From Platynereis dumerilii (Eukaryota; Annelida; Polychaeta; Phyllodocida; Nereididae): DNA of 64,000 nucleotides. Under the pieces are notes generated by a model. The model worked only from the letters and a program-made list of their open reading frames with translations. It searched no databases and was not told the DNA's origin. A program made the position numbers and the translations under genes. Of the stretch, positions 45,183 to 58,461 are shown piece after piece. Each line of letters starts with the position of its first letter. The stretch's first letter is position 1. The stretch is taken from NCBI GenBank assembly GCA_026936325.1, contig JAPTHN010000152.1:248001-312000 (forward strand), in the 5' to 3' direction.

Positions 45183-48100
45183 GTTAGGTCAATGGTACAA
45201 GACAATGCAGAACAATTTCCAGCATCAGCAGCAGATGCAGTATGGTGGGATGGCGGGCCAAGGAATGGTGGGGCCAGGCCAACACGCCATGCAACACGCC
45301 ATGCAACAGCCCCAAGGGATGCACCCTGGCATGATGCCTGCCGCCATGATGCAACAACAGATGTTCATGCAGCAGCAGTTTGCTCAGCAGATGTACCCTG
45401 GCAATCAGGTAACCCGTAATTTGGTTATTTATCTCATTTTATTTTTTAATTTAAAAGGAGTGTGTGATGGTATCAAATTTAATGTATTTTTCGTTTCCAT
45501 CTCTGAGTCATATCTTGAGTTGACACTGAATCTTGTCTTTACAGATGGGCATGATGGGACCTGGCCACATGGGTGGAATGCAGTTTCCTCAGGGGGCTCC
45601 TGGCCAAATGCCTCCAGCCTACTCCCCGGCAATGGCCCAGAACTTCCAGGCCAAAAAAGAGTAAGTGGAGAAATTGTGTATTAGTATGGCCCTCCTGACT
45701 ATGCACTATGCAGTCATATCAATCGTATTATGTTGTTTATGTTTTGACACGCCAGATTTCCTCATTTACAAAAACACATTTTCCTTAGGAGCAAAAGGAT
45801 GGTTGGTCAAGCGCGGAAGATTGAAGGAGAAAAGAAGCGTATGGAACAGGAGATGAAGCAACGGCAGTTTGTGGCCCAGAAGAAAAAACTACAGGAATTC
45901 TCGTCAATTGGGAGTCGCAAGATTGATCCTGAGTCATACATGAAGTCCTTAATCGGTGACAGTGGTCCCAAGCCGAATGCCCAGAAAGGTCCATCGCCCC
46001 AAGGTCAGGCCCATGGTCAGGCCCAGCAAATGGCACAGAACCAGGGAGCAGCCCCCCACGAAGGTAAGATGGATTAGTGCAGCAATGAAACCTCTTCATA
46101 TTACATAAAATATATATTTATGAATATCAGTTAATTATGAGAGAACATTGATTTTTTTAAGTGTCTGCCTGTGGTTGCATCAATTATTTGACATTTTCTC
46201 TCTTGCTTATTTCAGAGGAGGATGACAGTTTTGGTGAATTTCTTACTGGTCCAGTCTCTTCCATCACTGAGCAGCCAGTAGCTGTGACAGTAGCAACAGT
46301 AACGCACCCTACTAGCACTGTGGCACAAAGTGAGGCTGCCACCAATCACAGCACAGTAAACAGTCAACCAGCCAATCAGTCCGCTCCTGTCCAGGCACCC
46401 AGCACCCAGCCACCCAAAAAAGGTTAATGTTCATGCAGAATCATACTTGTCCGTGTGTTTGAGTAGATTGTTTTGTTGATGCATGTTAACCTATTAATCT
46501 TAAGAGACCATTCTTGAGCATTGTGTATTATACAATGTATATTAACCTATATTAGTTATACTAGTGATCTGAGCGTGTTCTTTGACTGGTTTTGCTAACT
46601 ACAATACTTGATGCATGTTAGTCTGTGCCTAACTAGTTGATTCAATCTTTGCAGACCTAATGTCTATGATGTTTGAATGCTCAGACCTGAATGCTCCAAA
46701 GACAGCCAAGACTTTCATTAAGAAGGTCTCTGTCAAAGACGTAGCACCTAAGAAAGTCCAAGCCAGCTTTTCTCAGAGCCAGAAGGCCCGGCAGTGGAGT
46801 GATACTTCTCAGTTCTCTGAGCTCTTTTTGTCTCAAGGTTTGTTATGAAACGCATACTCATCAATAATACTTTGCCTAACTGTTTGACATAATTGTGCAC
46901 TTACCTCACATAGCCTGCATTGTTTGTTTGATTGTTATAACTTAAGACTTGCGAATGTTTCTCCACTGCATTGATTGCAATCTAGTGTGTGGCTTGAAAA
47001 CTGGAGTTCTGAATTGATAAATGTTTAAAAGAGACTGCGCTCTATTTTGTTGAAAAATATTGAATTTATCCATTCAACTTCCAGTCTCTGAGCCTCTGAA
47101 ATCGGTCACCTGTTCACCTTGTAAGCCAGGAGAAGAAGAATTTTTCATTAAAAAATATATTAACTGATTTATAGGTTTGCTTATATCTGGTAATTATGTA
47201 TGTATTATTATGTACACCATTTATATAGCGCCATATTCACATTTACTTATTTTCTGCTGCACTATTAGATCAAGAAAACAATGATGCCATCAGAATTCCG
47301 CCTAAACTGCCTAAGTGGCTTTCTGGAGAAGTAGCTCCTCCCAAACTCTACATGCAGGTGCAAGAAGCCTCCACCAGGTGAGTTCCCTAGGGTATATTAC
47401 ATATGAAATCAGAAGAGGAAAAAGATAACTAATTGTCTGGTGCATTATAGTTTATTGGACCGATACAGTATGCACCAACTATTAAAAAATTGTCAGTTTA
47501 AGAGACTAATCGCATGCCTCCCTTACTCTGGTTGCATAATCTCATATTCACTGGACTTCCTGTTTGTTTATCTTCTCTCTTTCTCTCTTGGCTCAATGTC
47601 TCTCAAATCTCAACTAATTTGATCGAACTTGGTGTTTCCAGGGACGAAAAAATTCAGACAGAATTGCTCTACCCCATTTTGCTGCGCAGTGGTTTGCAGA
47701 GAGAAGTTCTCGGACAGATCTGGGCCAATGCCAACCGAGCTAAGCCGGGAGAACTGACCCAGCAGGAGCTCTACATGGTCCTGGCCATGATATCCATTGC
47801 CCAGGTTAGTCTAATTTATTGTCATTTGGGCCGCTGCCATAGTACTCGGAAGTGGGGTAAAAAAGACAAGATATCAAATTATATATTCTTTGATATTGAA
47901 GCATCAGAAAAATGTTATAAATACAGGGGTGACACCTTGAAATAAAAGATCGAAATGGAAATGAAACATAATGATTAAAATAATGATGCTCAGCCAGAAA
48001 TGACTAATAAGTGTTCTAATAAAATAATTATAACTTTATAAGTTTAACCCAGATAACGTTCTTGTAGGAAGTGAAAGAAAGCTGCTTGCAAGTTTTCATG

Positions 48101-51100
48101 CCTGAGCAATGAGTAGTTTGGCTGGAGTAGCGTAAAAAATCCATGGATTTATAACAGGAAAATTGGATGATGTCAGAAAGCATTAGATACAACTAAGGCC
48201 TATCTTCACAGTCACCAGGCTCTAAACCATGCTGTGGGTTGACGATTGATGAAATGGTCAAATTGGCCTTATGTGTGTCTGATGCATATATAATTGATGT
48301 TTTCATTTCTTCTTCACAACAGAACAACATGGATTACTCCAGGATAGATGTGTTATTACGCTGCCCCCATGCCCCTGTGCCTAACCTGGGCCAGTATGCA
48401 GCGCCCGCCCAGCAAGCAAGCCAACCAGGACTTCCAGACGGAGACGGAACTGAACATAGCACTGTCAAGGGAGACGAGCAGGACCCTGGGGGTACAAAAA
48501 TACCACCTGGTCATCCGCAAGGCCCTCCGCAAGGTCATCCACATAACCACCAGCAGCCTCCTTACCCTGGACCAATGCCACCAGGTCATGGCGGTCAAGC
48601 AATACCTCCTGGTCACATTCAAGGGCGTGGCCCACCTGGCCAGTTACCCCCAGGTCACTTACCCCCAGGTCAGTTGCCACCAGGAAATGTCCCGCCCCTA
48701 AGTGCCCCCCTTGCAGCTTCGCCGGGCCCTGGAGTGATGCACCCTGGAGCCATGCATCATCAGATTCCTCCAGGAGCAATACCCCCTCTCCCTGGAGCTC
48801 ACCCAGGGGCTCACCCAGGGGCTCACCCAGGGGCACCTCATGTTCCTCCAGGTCCTGTTACTTCACAGCAAGTTTCAGGATTCCTTAACAGAGGGCAGGG
48901 TGATCCTGGGGCATTCCGTTCTGGATTCATTCCCGCAAACAACATTCCTGCCAACGGCCTGACTGGAGATGAGGACTTTGACGATTTCCAAACGGCTCCT
49001 CTCAGTTTACATGGTGAGAAATATTTCATTAAGTGTTGCTGAAGTTTCATGTAATTTTGCTGTTAATGAATGGGAAAAGGACAGATCATTACAATTGCCA
49101 ACACTGATCTGTTAGTACATATTTTTGAAAACCATAATTTATGGAAAGAAAAGTGTGATAACTTTTTTGTCCATCGATGTCCAGTATAAACAACTCTTCT
49201 TGTTTGAGGAGGACTTCAAACTTGAAAATTTTGAAAAATTGACAATTCTGCTGTGAGTAGGTTGGATTACATGTATTTAATGTAGTAAAACCTGTTTCAG
49301 ATCCCAAGGTGTCTTCAATATCCATCGGTTCAACTAGTCATATCAGGTGACCCTTTTCATGATTCAACCGTATCAGTGTTGAAATATTCACAATTTCTCA
49401 GTATGTAGCTGTTATTTTATCCTGGCAATTGACTCATGGGTTTGTATTGTCTTTTCAGTGGTTCTAGTTCTAGCGCTGCAGTGCCTGAGGATCTGATGAG
49501 TGCGGAGGACAAGTACAGTGCATTCAGGATGGCTATGGATACAGGCCACCCTCAGCCGGAGCAAGCGGAGCAAGCGGACTTTGATGACTTCAAAAGTGCA
49601 GCAGGTCCTGCCAATGAGTTTGCTGACTTCAAACAAGCTTTTGACAAAAACGCTTCTGGGGATTTTGTGTTATCGGACACCCAGACCCCCGCATTTAAAC
49701 CATTCAATGACATCAACCAAGCTGTAGGTATCAATATCTCGACTGCAATGCAAGCGTCAGTGCAAGCGTCAGCCTCTGACGATAAGATTGCTGCTTTGAA
49801 AGCGCTTGTCCAAGACAAGAACCTGTACAAAGAGAAGATGGAGAAGGAGGGGGTCAAGGAGGAGGAGGAGGAGTGGGCCGACTTCCAGACTGGGGCTGGT
49901 GGTCAGGCTATCAATGGTGCTCCTTTGAAAGACGATGGGTTCCTGAGTGCCGTCCAACCTGCAGATTTCAACAACAGTTCAAACAACGAAGACTGGGCCA
50001 GTTTCCCTCCCCCGACCCCCCATGCCAGTGCCTTGCCAAACCTCAGAGATACAAACACATCAGCCACCGTCAGCTCCGACAGCACTTCTGTGAAGCCATC
50101 TTTGTTCCAGACCAATCAAAAGGAGTCCATTCCTGCCAAATCGTACAAGCCTGGGACTGTTAAAAAAGACTTCTTTGGCCGCCCAGTCGCCCCTCAGGCC
50201 CCTGCTGGCACTGGCATGCACCCCTTCGACATTTTACCCCCTGAAATTCCCGATGCCCCTGATGACGACTCTTTTGACGAGTTTGGCACTTTCCAGGTTA
50301 GTTCAGTAACTCGTTTAATTAAGCTACCTCTAGCATATGCAGTTTTGATCAGTAAAGCACTATTGGGGAGATTTGGTATAAGAAATAAGAATGTTTAAGA
50401 AAAGTAGATAGTCATGATTTTGTTTTTTTAATTCCCCAACTAGTTGTGTATGTGGCTGTAAAGCAGTCATGACTCAGTAGCATGAGGTCTTGACAGGAAT
50501 TGGAGGGAGGGAATCTAAAATCTGTTTAGTATGTCTAAAATTATGAGTATTAGTGAACAATTTGAGGCTTTTAGCTGATAATGAATGCCCGGCAACCAGT
50601 AGTAATTTGTTGGGTTGTGTGTTTAGAACCACGAAGACCAAAGTGAGGGGATCTCCAGCCTGCGAGTGGGCGCTTACAATGTGGTGGATGAGGACATGTT
50701 CGCTTACAACAGTCGACCCCCTCAACATTTCCCAGTCACAGCAGACGCCGGCGATTCTGTTTCTCTGCCCAATTACGAATTCACGGGTAATGATTCTGGT
50801 AATACATGTACATGTTGTATGTGCACTTTATTTTTCACTTGTTACAGTTGTTATCCTTTTAAGAATTACATTATGTTGTATTTAATAATTTGTATATATG
50901 TAAGACATCTTAAATTACGAGTTGCCTACAGCGTGTATTGTGCCAATGTCCGTCCTGTGGCTTGCTAGAAAATGTATTATGCTTGCGCTTGACTTCTAGT
51001 ATGATTTTAAAATGTAATTTCAAAAAGCTTTGCTTCATAATTATGTATTGCTGCTAGAAATATCTGAATTTTGACCAGTATGCTATCCACACAAAAATGT

Positions 51101-54100
51101 AGTGGAGGAGCAAGTGAAGGGTTATGTGAGGTTGACTCCCAAGGAATTCTTGTTTCCACCAACAAATGATACCATCTTACTGGCTAGTTATTATTATTAG
51201 TAGCCAAAACAATTATTCTCTTGACAGTCAATAACATCAACTGTTTCTTGTGCGCAGGTTGGAAGAAGCAGCCCAAAGAGCCCCGAGGAGAGGACGGTCA
51301 GTCAGTGTCCAGTCTTGATTTCCAAAGAGCCAAGTCCAGTTCAAAGGAGGGCAGTCCTGCGGGAGGTGACAGTCAGTCAGTTTCGAGTCTGGAGTTCACG
51401 GGAGATCTGACCACTCGGAGGCAGGACACTCCTGGGGACGACCGATCCGTTGCCAGTCTGGAATTGAGGATGGCAGCAGTAACGCTTGACACCCCAAGTA
51501 GCACCGGAGCAGAGGAGAGCTTTGGTGACTTCAATAGTGCCCCTGAAGCGCAGAATAACAATGTCACAGGTTCGCAGTATGACATTACTTCCACAAGATG
51601 TTTCGTTTTATTTGGTTACTGAATGAATTTCTTTGATATACAATTGTTAGGTAGCCTAGTTAAGCAGTTATTGAATGTCAATTGTGCATCGGACCAGATA
51701 CTTGAAATTGAAGTTTTATTTGCTTTTTCACTTGTTGTTCGGCACAAATGTTTGATGAATGTCGTTTATGGTCATTTATGGACCTTTCGGCTGGGCTTGT
51801 AGAAAATTTTACTTTCTCAATCTTGGAATTCGCTTGTTGAAGATGTGAAGAAATGAGCTCAGGATTGGTCTTCATGGGGAAGGATCGCAAAGTCAAGTTG
51901 GACACCTGAAATGTGTATCCTTGTCAAGGGTAATTAATATTTTATAAGCCCTACTCCTATTTATTGCAGATGAACGTCCAGAAGTGAAACCCAAATCTGC
52001 CAGTGAGCTGTTGAGTGAGGGAGGCTTCCCAGGCATTGGCAATATCAGCGACAGATATGTTAGTTTATCAAAGGAACCTCGGGTTAGTCGCACTTACTTT
52101 TATGGTATTGATTGAAATTTGTGAAGTGAGATCATTTGGACTCCAGAGGTGTCGATTAAGCATGTTTTTGTAGCTGCCCACAGGACTAGTGTTCCTCCAG
52201 ATTTACCGGTCCTGACTAAAATTTGGCTACCTGTATAGAAGGCCTAAACACATTCACTCATATAGAACTATTAATCTGGGGAAACTGAGCAATCGATTGT
52301 AGGTGTCGATTCACGGCGTTATTGCCATTAACTAGGTGATTCGAGTAACCACGATTTTAACTACTCCTTCATGATCGATTTGGACCAACCTTGGAGTAGT
52401 TTACTCTCGGAGTAGAAACGTCACTTCCGGAGTAGTTAGAGTAGCGCAAATCGAATGCACCCATTGATTCACTCGCCTGATCGACACCCCTAGGATTTGC
52501 AAGAAGTGTTTGTGCTGAAGTGAAGTTTAAATGTTATGCTATGTGAAGAACAACGAGAAGCTACATTTGGCATCTGTCCCTGTTTGTCAGCACATATTTT
52601 GGTTTTATCAATTGCCAGAAAATACTACGTTCCAATTTTGCGATAACAATTCAGTCTGAATTTTTAAAGGGAAACTTAATAATGTTTGATTTAGGACTGT
52701 GAAAAGCACACGTACATGTGGACGAGGTGCCTGGACAAGTGTTGTGAGATGATCCAACAGGCCAGCATGATCCTCACCTCCATCCCAGAGCCTCCCTTGA
52801 TTGCTGAGATCTTGCAGTCCGAGCAGGGAGTGCAGTATTTGGCAGGTAGGTGACCGTGGGTCTGGCACATTTCCTCAATCTTCTCTAGTAGTATCACGGT
52901 GTCTGCCAATGCTTGAAAAGCCTGGATTTACTTTCTCAAATTGTTGTTTTTGTATCAGTTTGCCAAAAGATTAGCCTTGATTTTTGGGAAATTTTGGTCA
53001 GGAAAGGCGTGGAAATTTTATTTTAAAAAAAGCTGCAGACACCCTTTACAGTATTAATCTTGTTTCTGTGGTTCATAAATTACAGATATTCATACATGTA
53101 ATAGTATCCTAAATTTAGTTGATGTAGCATTGCAAAGGATTTGCTTTCTGAACATGGAGAATCAATGTGTAAAAATCTAAGAAAAAGGAGCTTTCCAACT
53201 CCCCAAGTGTCACACTAATTATAGAACAGGAGCGACTTCTAACTCCGTGTAATTTTAATTTGCTGTATAGTTTGCAATGATGCTATCTGACGATATTGAA
53301 GAATTAATAACGATCTGTTAATCCTATAGCATTCCTTGAGATATTGAAAGTAATATTGAATGTTATATTTTCAGGCATAGTCGAGGTCTTCCGTGTACTA
53401 AGCCGGATCAAGACAGCCATGAAGGGATACTGTAAGTTCTGTTTAATTTTGCACTTTTCCTGTTCGATTGAAAGGGAATTGTAAATTAGTTACCAGTTGT
53501 TACAATGTTAGTCTTGTCAAACTTGTTCTCTGTAGTAATTCAGCTACATTTATGCTGAACAAATTATTTATTTGCAGCTGTCAACAATGATGAATTGACA
53601 GATGTCTTGAAAGAAACGAACATAGCGTGGAGTAATCTCATGGAACTATTGTCGGATACCCCTTTATATGTGAGTAAATTTGATAATAATGCGTGTTCAC
53701 TGTTCAAATCTGGCCGTTTCTGCGAAGTATGCAGAGAATGAATGAATTTTATTTTGTTGAAATCTTTGTTATAAATAGTCTTGACTGTTGATGCCAATTA
53801 CTTTGATAAAAGCTTGTGCTGAAAATTTGATGAGTTAATTTAGATGCTTATTCTGTAGGCCTGTACCTACAGCATTTTAAGGTGAATAGGGCATAGTTAT
53901 TGTTGTCTTTCGTAATGGTGACCTGATAAAGTGGACAGATGTAAATGGTGATATATTTGATATTATGTTCATGAAAAGTACTCACTGTCTTGTGGTCAGC
54001 TACTGCATAAATGTTGTTAAAGTAACTGCCGTGTCATGAAATTGTATTGAATATTTCAGCCCATGAGTGCATCGGTGGACTTTTCCACGGCAATTTTGAA

Positions 54101-54296
54101 AAGCGATGGGGGTACTGTGAACGAGATGGCTTGCGGACTTTGCTTATTGGACGTTGATATAAAACCAAAGGGCAATAATTATGAAATGCATAAACTGACT
54201 TACGGAGGACGACAGTACCACACGACCTGCGCCAACTTTTGGGTCAACTGCGTGGACTCCATTTTGCCTACGTTGACAATTCCCGAACTGTTGTGA
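45183..54296 (+). CDS. SYNRG: Synergin gamma (AP-1 gamma-binding EH protein), 5' exon missing
   Basis: Seventeen exons join in phase: 45183-45408, 45545-45660, 45789-46063, 46216-46422, 46655-46837, 47269-47377, 47642-47804, 48323-49013, 49301-49346, 49459-50296, 50627-50786, 51258-51569, 51970-52082, 52695-52845, 53375-53431, 53578-53669 and 54060-54296. They give about 1324 codons (human: 1314 aa). The N-terminal part is Met/Gln/Gly-rich, then comes a basic coiled coil (QARKIEGEKKRMEQEM). The exon at 47642 encodes the EH domain (LYPILLRSGLQREVLGQIWA). Acidic-phenylalanine motifs that bind the gamma-adaptin ear recur: DSFGEF, DEDFDDF, ADFDDF, EFADF, EWADF, SFGDF. The conserved C-terminus ends YHTTCANFWVNCVD...PELL. 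The protein works at the trans-Golgi network in clathrin/AP-1 traffic. ATG 45205 is a possible start if the upstream exon is non-coding (1317 aa). Confidence 0.95.
52146..52493. mobile_element. Possible MITE in a SYNRG intron
   Basis: AGGTGTCGAT words at about 52148 and 52301 face ATCGACACCCCTAGG ending near 52493. GGAGTAG/CTACTC words fill the inside. The inverted ends are short and the outer boundary is uncertain, so the element could begin at either left copy. Confidence 0.4.
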
Positions 54297-56473
54297 TCTC
54301 CGTTAATTGTTCACCATCATGATTCATGATCAAACCTGTAATCAGCACCTGTTATAAACGTACCTGTAATTACTGTGAATATTGTAAATATATTATATAG
54401 TAACCAGTCCCAGGGCCTGTACATAGTGTGACCAATCTGGTGAAATTCAAGGTATACGAATGCTGTATACAAACATAGTATAATTAGCACTTCTTGAAAT
54501 GTGTCTCAGTGCAATAGCATCACACTACATGACCATTGATAGGATGTTTTCAGGAATCAAAATGTGAGCTAGGTTGTATTGCAATTAGCAGCAATGTATT
54601 TAGTAAAGCTGCAAATATGACATTGCTTACCCCCATATTACTAAATTATTGAAGGTGAAGTGCATGAGATGTCTTTGTTGTGCGAGATGTTCCGTCAATA
54701 TGATTTCACTGTCATTAGACTCGTTACTCATTATGCTGATCATTGCTGTGTCATTGACTTCTTTACATTGTAGCTCATTATTCTATGTGATTACTTGCAT
54801 AATTATTGATTATCTTTGAGTCGTAGATCCCCATGAAATGCTACTGCTATAACACATTCACTGCTAAAACGACCAAGCAGGGTTTAATTGCAATTAGCCC
54901 TTGTTTGAAAAGCCACGGACACATATCTATAGGCAATTTCTTCCACATATTTTAATAAATTGGTTGTGTTGTACAGTCACACGAATTACTTAAAAATTAC
55001 CGACATATGAGTTGAAAAACTTCTGTGTAAATTGATATTATATCAAAACTGAATGTGCGCAAGGTTATAGCAACTTTAATAGTACGCGAATCTGTTAAAT
55101 CTGGCTGTTGTAACATTTTGAGCATTTTGTCATTCATGCCATAATTGTTATATTTGTTAGAGAAGGTTTGAGGATTGGTGACTTTAATATTAATATTTTG
55201 CTTAATCAAATGTTGCTTATTGTGAACTTTTGTCTGTGGTATACTACACCTCTTTATATTTATCTATTCTCCCTTTGACTACTTTTACTGGCAAAATGCA
55301 TTGTCTTATAATATGATTGTCAATTTTCGTTGATGTGTACAGAACAATCAAACATGTACCATACTTCTAATCCTTTTGACACACGACTGTGATATACTTC
55401 CGTACTCTTATTTATTGACCATGGGTTTTTAATCTTAGACTTTAGGCATATTTGTGGGCTTTAGCTAATATATACTTGTTGGCGATTTGTACATATTGAT
55501 GATTATTAAATCTTATTATCCATGGGTTACACTTCAAATTGATTGTTCGCATGTTCTGCACATGAGCAAGTATTAATATCTATTTAATATTCTTTTATAT
55601 CTCATTACTACTCTAATTTAACGTGAAATGGCAATAGATTATTCTCAATGATTGCGATTTATAGAATGGAATCTAGCTGGAATAGGGAGACATTCTTGGT
55701 TGTAGCAATTCTGCAAAATGTTTCATTAATATATTAGCGAAGAAGGCTTAGTGTATTTGGCACACTTGCAAAATTGAAAATTCACTGTTTTTGTACCAAA
55801 GCCAACTGAAAATGTATGCTGCTAATTTTGAACAATTGGGCTTGGTACAGTCAATGCATTGTGCACCGAGTAGTATTGAGGAATGTCACGATTATTTAGT
55901 CGTCAGTTGTTCTGCCTCCTCTCATTCCACTTTCTGTTTGTTTTGTCTTGAGTGGTGCTTTTTTGTTAATTGTGCAACAACTGCCTGATTGTTGTTGGTC
56001 GACAGTACAATAACCAAACATTCCAAGCTTTATGTTAATTCCATACATGCTTAACTTATTAAATTGCTGTACACCTTACTCAATGACTTAATTTGTATGT
56101 TTTTTATTCTGCTGGAAAGGTTAATTGTCTCCCAGCTGATTGACACACAGTCACTTGTGCCCGCCATGATGTGGCAGAAGTACTGGCAAACTTGGCAAAC
56201 TTCAACTGGGCCTAAAAAAAATGGGGCCTAAATATAATTATATTATATAGAAAATTTGTGGCTGGTCAGTGTTTGGGCTAGGCTGGTGTTGACATAATTT
56301 GGTGGCCTTTAACGGGCTAATGGAAATTGTACTGGATGTGGATTTGGGCCGGCACAATCGGCATCAGTGCTCCAGGGTGAAGGCTAAACCAAAGGTCAAT
56401 GAGGTCAAATAAGCAGGTGCTGCCGTCTGTGAGATAGTTGTGAAGTATTGATCTTCAGTGACTCAGGGGAATA
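54297..56473. other. SYNRG 3' UTR and intergenic DNA
   Basis: No gene is seen. The best SYNRG poly(A) signal is AATAAA at 54954-54959, giving a UTR of about 660 bases. The rest is AT-rich. A short open frame at 55791-55988 has no recognisable content. Confidence 0.5.
54954..54959 (+). terminator. Candidate poly(A) signal, SYNRG
   Basis: AATAAA is followed by a TTGGTTGTGTTG stretch that would suit a downstream GU-rich element. Confidence 0.4.
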
Positions 56474-58461
56474 ATGATGCATGTTCTGCTAAAAGTGCTT
56501 TTTGGCTCTTTCTTCTTCTTTTCTTTGTATTTTACACTCCTAAAATGCTGCAGAAAAGCTGCAAGACTGACAGAAGCTGATGTGCGTGTGATTGCAATGA
56601 GGTAATTAGTCTAAAGCTGCATTTGATACGTTTGTTTACATGAGTGATAATAGGGAGCTTTGCATTTAAATTTATTTTTTTTACTGTAAATGCAGTGTAT
56701 ACTGTATAGGCCTATAATTCTGACAACAAGGCTTGATGTTTCAGGGGTGTGTCAGCTGCACAGGCTGTCATTGCCTGTTGTGTGGGTTACATTGTGATTA
56801 TCAATACCATGGATGACATCATACAAAAGCAGTGAGTTCATTTTCGCAAGATCAATTATCAATGAAATGTCTGAAGTGACAGAAAATAACCATTAACATT
56901 CAGTTTCTACAGGTATGTCCCACTGATTCAGATAATTATGGGCTCGAGCCATTATCAATTTCAAAATACGAATAAGCAGTGCTTTTCCTAGGACAAAAAT
57001 TCAATTAGCCACAAAGGCCAATTTTAAGTAAAAACATGTATGTGTGGCTAATTTGCATGTAAATTATGTGATTTTCATTAGCCACATGGAGGATGCATTA
57101 GCCAATGCTAATGTGGCTAATGGCAAGGAAAAACACTGGAATAAGTTTAATAATTGCATCTGAATATCTCCATAGGCACTGGTTGACGGAATTCTACATT
57201 TGGTTTGGACTTCCCTATTTCTACTACGACACCTGGGCGATGTACAAGTCCTTTTGGCACAAGAATCTGCAGGTGCAACATTTATCAACAAGTTCATCGC
57301 TCGCAAGTTTCATGAAGCGCCAGCCACTCATGATGTTTCACCATTTAGTGTTTCCTATGATATACCTGCCACTAATTGTCGTAAGTACTCTTAAGATCGT
57401 GTGGGGGGGATGGCCTATTAAATTCCATCCTCAAATCTTAATTTGATATGAAAGATGAAATACACTAAGTTTATATTTGCAGCATTTAATTATAAAAAAA
57501 AAAACTTAATGACTGATCAAGTTGCTGCGATTTCCCTTATTTAAAGTTATTTCTGATACGGTATTGAAATTTACCTCATGCAAAGTATTGATCACAACAA
57601 ATGTCATAATTAGGCCACACATAATTGATCTTTAGCTTCTCGGATTCATCTCAAAGCCCTTTTTCTAGGGTCGATCGGTAGGACAAAAAAAAAAAATTTT
57701 TTTAATGTCAAAAAAAAATTATTATTTTTTTTTCTATTTTTTTTTTCCATCGGCAGGAAATCTATTGTGTCGGCGGGTCCGCGAAGCTAAGAATCAATTA
57801 TGTGTGGCCTTATGCTTAATTTAATCCAATGTTAATGCATTTCCAAGCTTTAATTAATTAAATATTGGATAATTTGGACCAATATTGATGTGATTCCAGT
57901 GGTTCAGGAACGGCCTGGGAGATTTCTTTGTTGGCTGTTTCTACATGATAGAGTTGGCTATTCCTTTCATCTCATTCAGATCCATTCTTTTACAGGTAAC
58001 TCTTCTTTCTTTCGCACATGTATCAATATTATATTTACAAACTTTTTTAATATTTCTCCGCTTATTTAGAAGAAAATGTTGTCATTCATAATAATTCCAT
58101 TATGTAATTGTTCATGCTTTAGGTATTCTTAAAATATATTAAAACTTAAATGTAAAATTTCTCAATTTAGGTCTTTGTCCTCTCTTTTCAGCTTGGCAAG
58201 GAAAACACTTTAATATTTTTCATTAATGGAGTGGCGGCCATAGCGATGTTCGCAATATGCAGGGTGCTCATCTTTCCGTTTATGTTTTGGTGCTATGCTA
58301 ATTATGCAAATATTCCTTTGCATTCTGTGCCCTTATTTATACCTAAGAAATGTACTCTAGGCTGTGTCGGAATACTAATTCCTCAATTGTATTGGTTGAA
58401 TGGCATGTTTGTTGTTGCGAAAAAGACACTCAAGAAATATAGGAATCGTGAAAAGAAGTAA
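56474..58461 (+). CDS. TLC-domain protein of the TLCD3 (FAM57A/B) family, complete, 261 aa
   Basis: Exons 56474-56601, 56745-56831, 57176-57380, 57900-57995 and 58192-58461 join in phase at GT-AG junctions into 261 codons; human TLCD3A has 257. A stop precedes ATG 56474 in frame, and a second ATG follows directly. Hydrophobic segments fit a multi-pass membrane protein: an N-terminal anchor, then the TLC domain from about residue 40 to 245. Family landmarks include IIQKQHWLTEFY, PYFYYDTWAMY, the paired His in MMFHHLVFP, GDFFVGC and RVLIFPFMFW. TLC proteins work on ceramides and fatty acyl chains in the ER and plasma membrane; vertebrate FAM57B has been linked to ceramide synthesis. The exact activity here is inference, and A versus B type cannot be decided because it probably predates that duplication. 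Confidence 0.93.
56977..57138. mobile_element. 162-bp hAT-type MITE in TLCD3 intron 2
   Basis: The ends are CAGTGCTTTTCC and GGAAAAACACTG, and the flanks carry a 7-base duplication GAATAAG (56970-56976 and 57139-57145). The inside repeats the word TTAGCCACA / TGTGGCTAA in both orientations. Confidence 0.75.
57613..57809. mobile_element. 197-bp MITE with TTA duplication in TLCD3 intron 3
   Basis: GGCCACACATAATTGAT at the left mirrors ATCAATTATGTGTGGCC at the right. TTA flanks both sides (57610-57612 and 57810-57812), the TWA duplication of PIF/Harbinger elements. The centre is A-run then T-run. Confidence 0.8.

Noticed and set aside
48348-48701. A 117-codon frame overlapping SYNRG exon 48323-49013 in another phase
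   Set aside because: The phase-0 frame links correctly to both neighbouring exons and carries the synergin-like text. The alternative frame does not join either neighbour.
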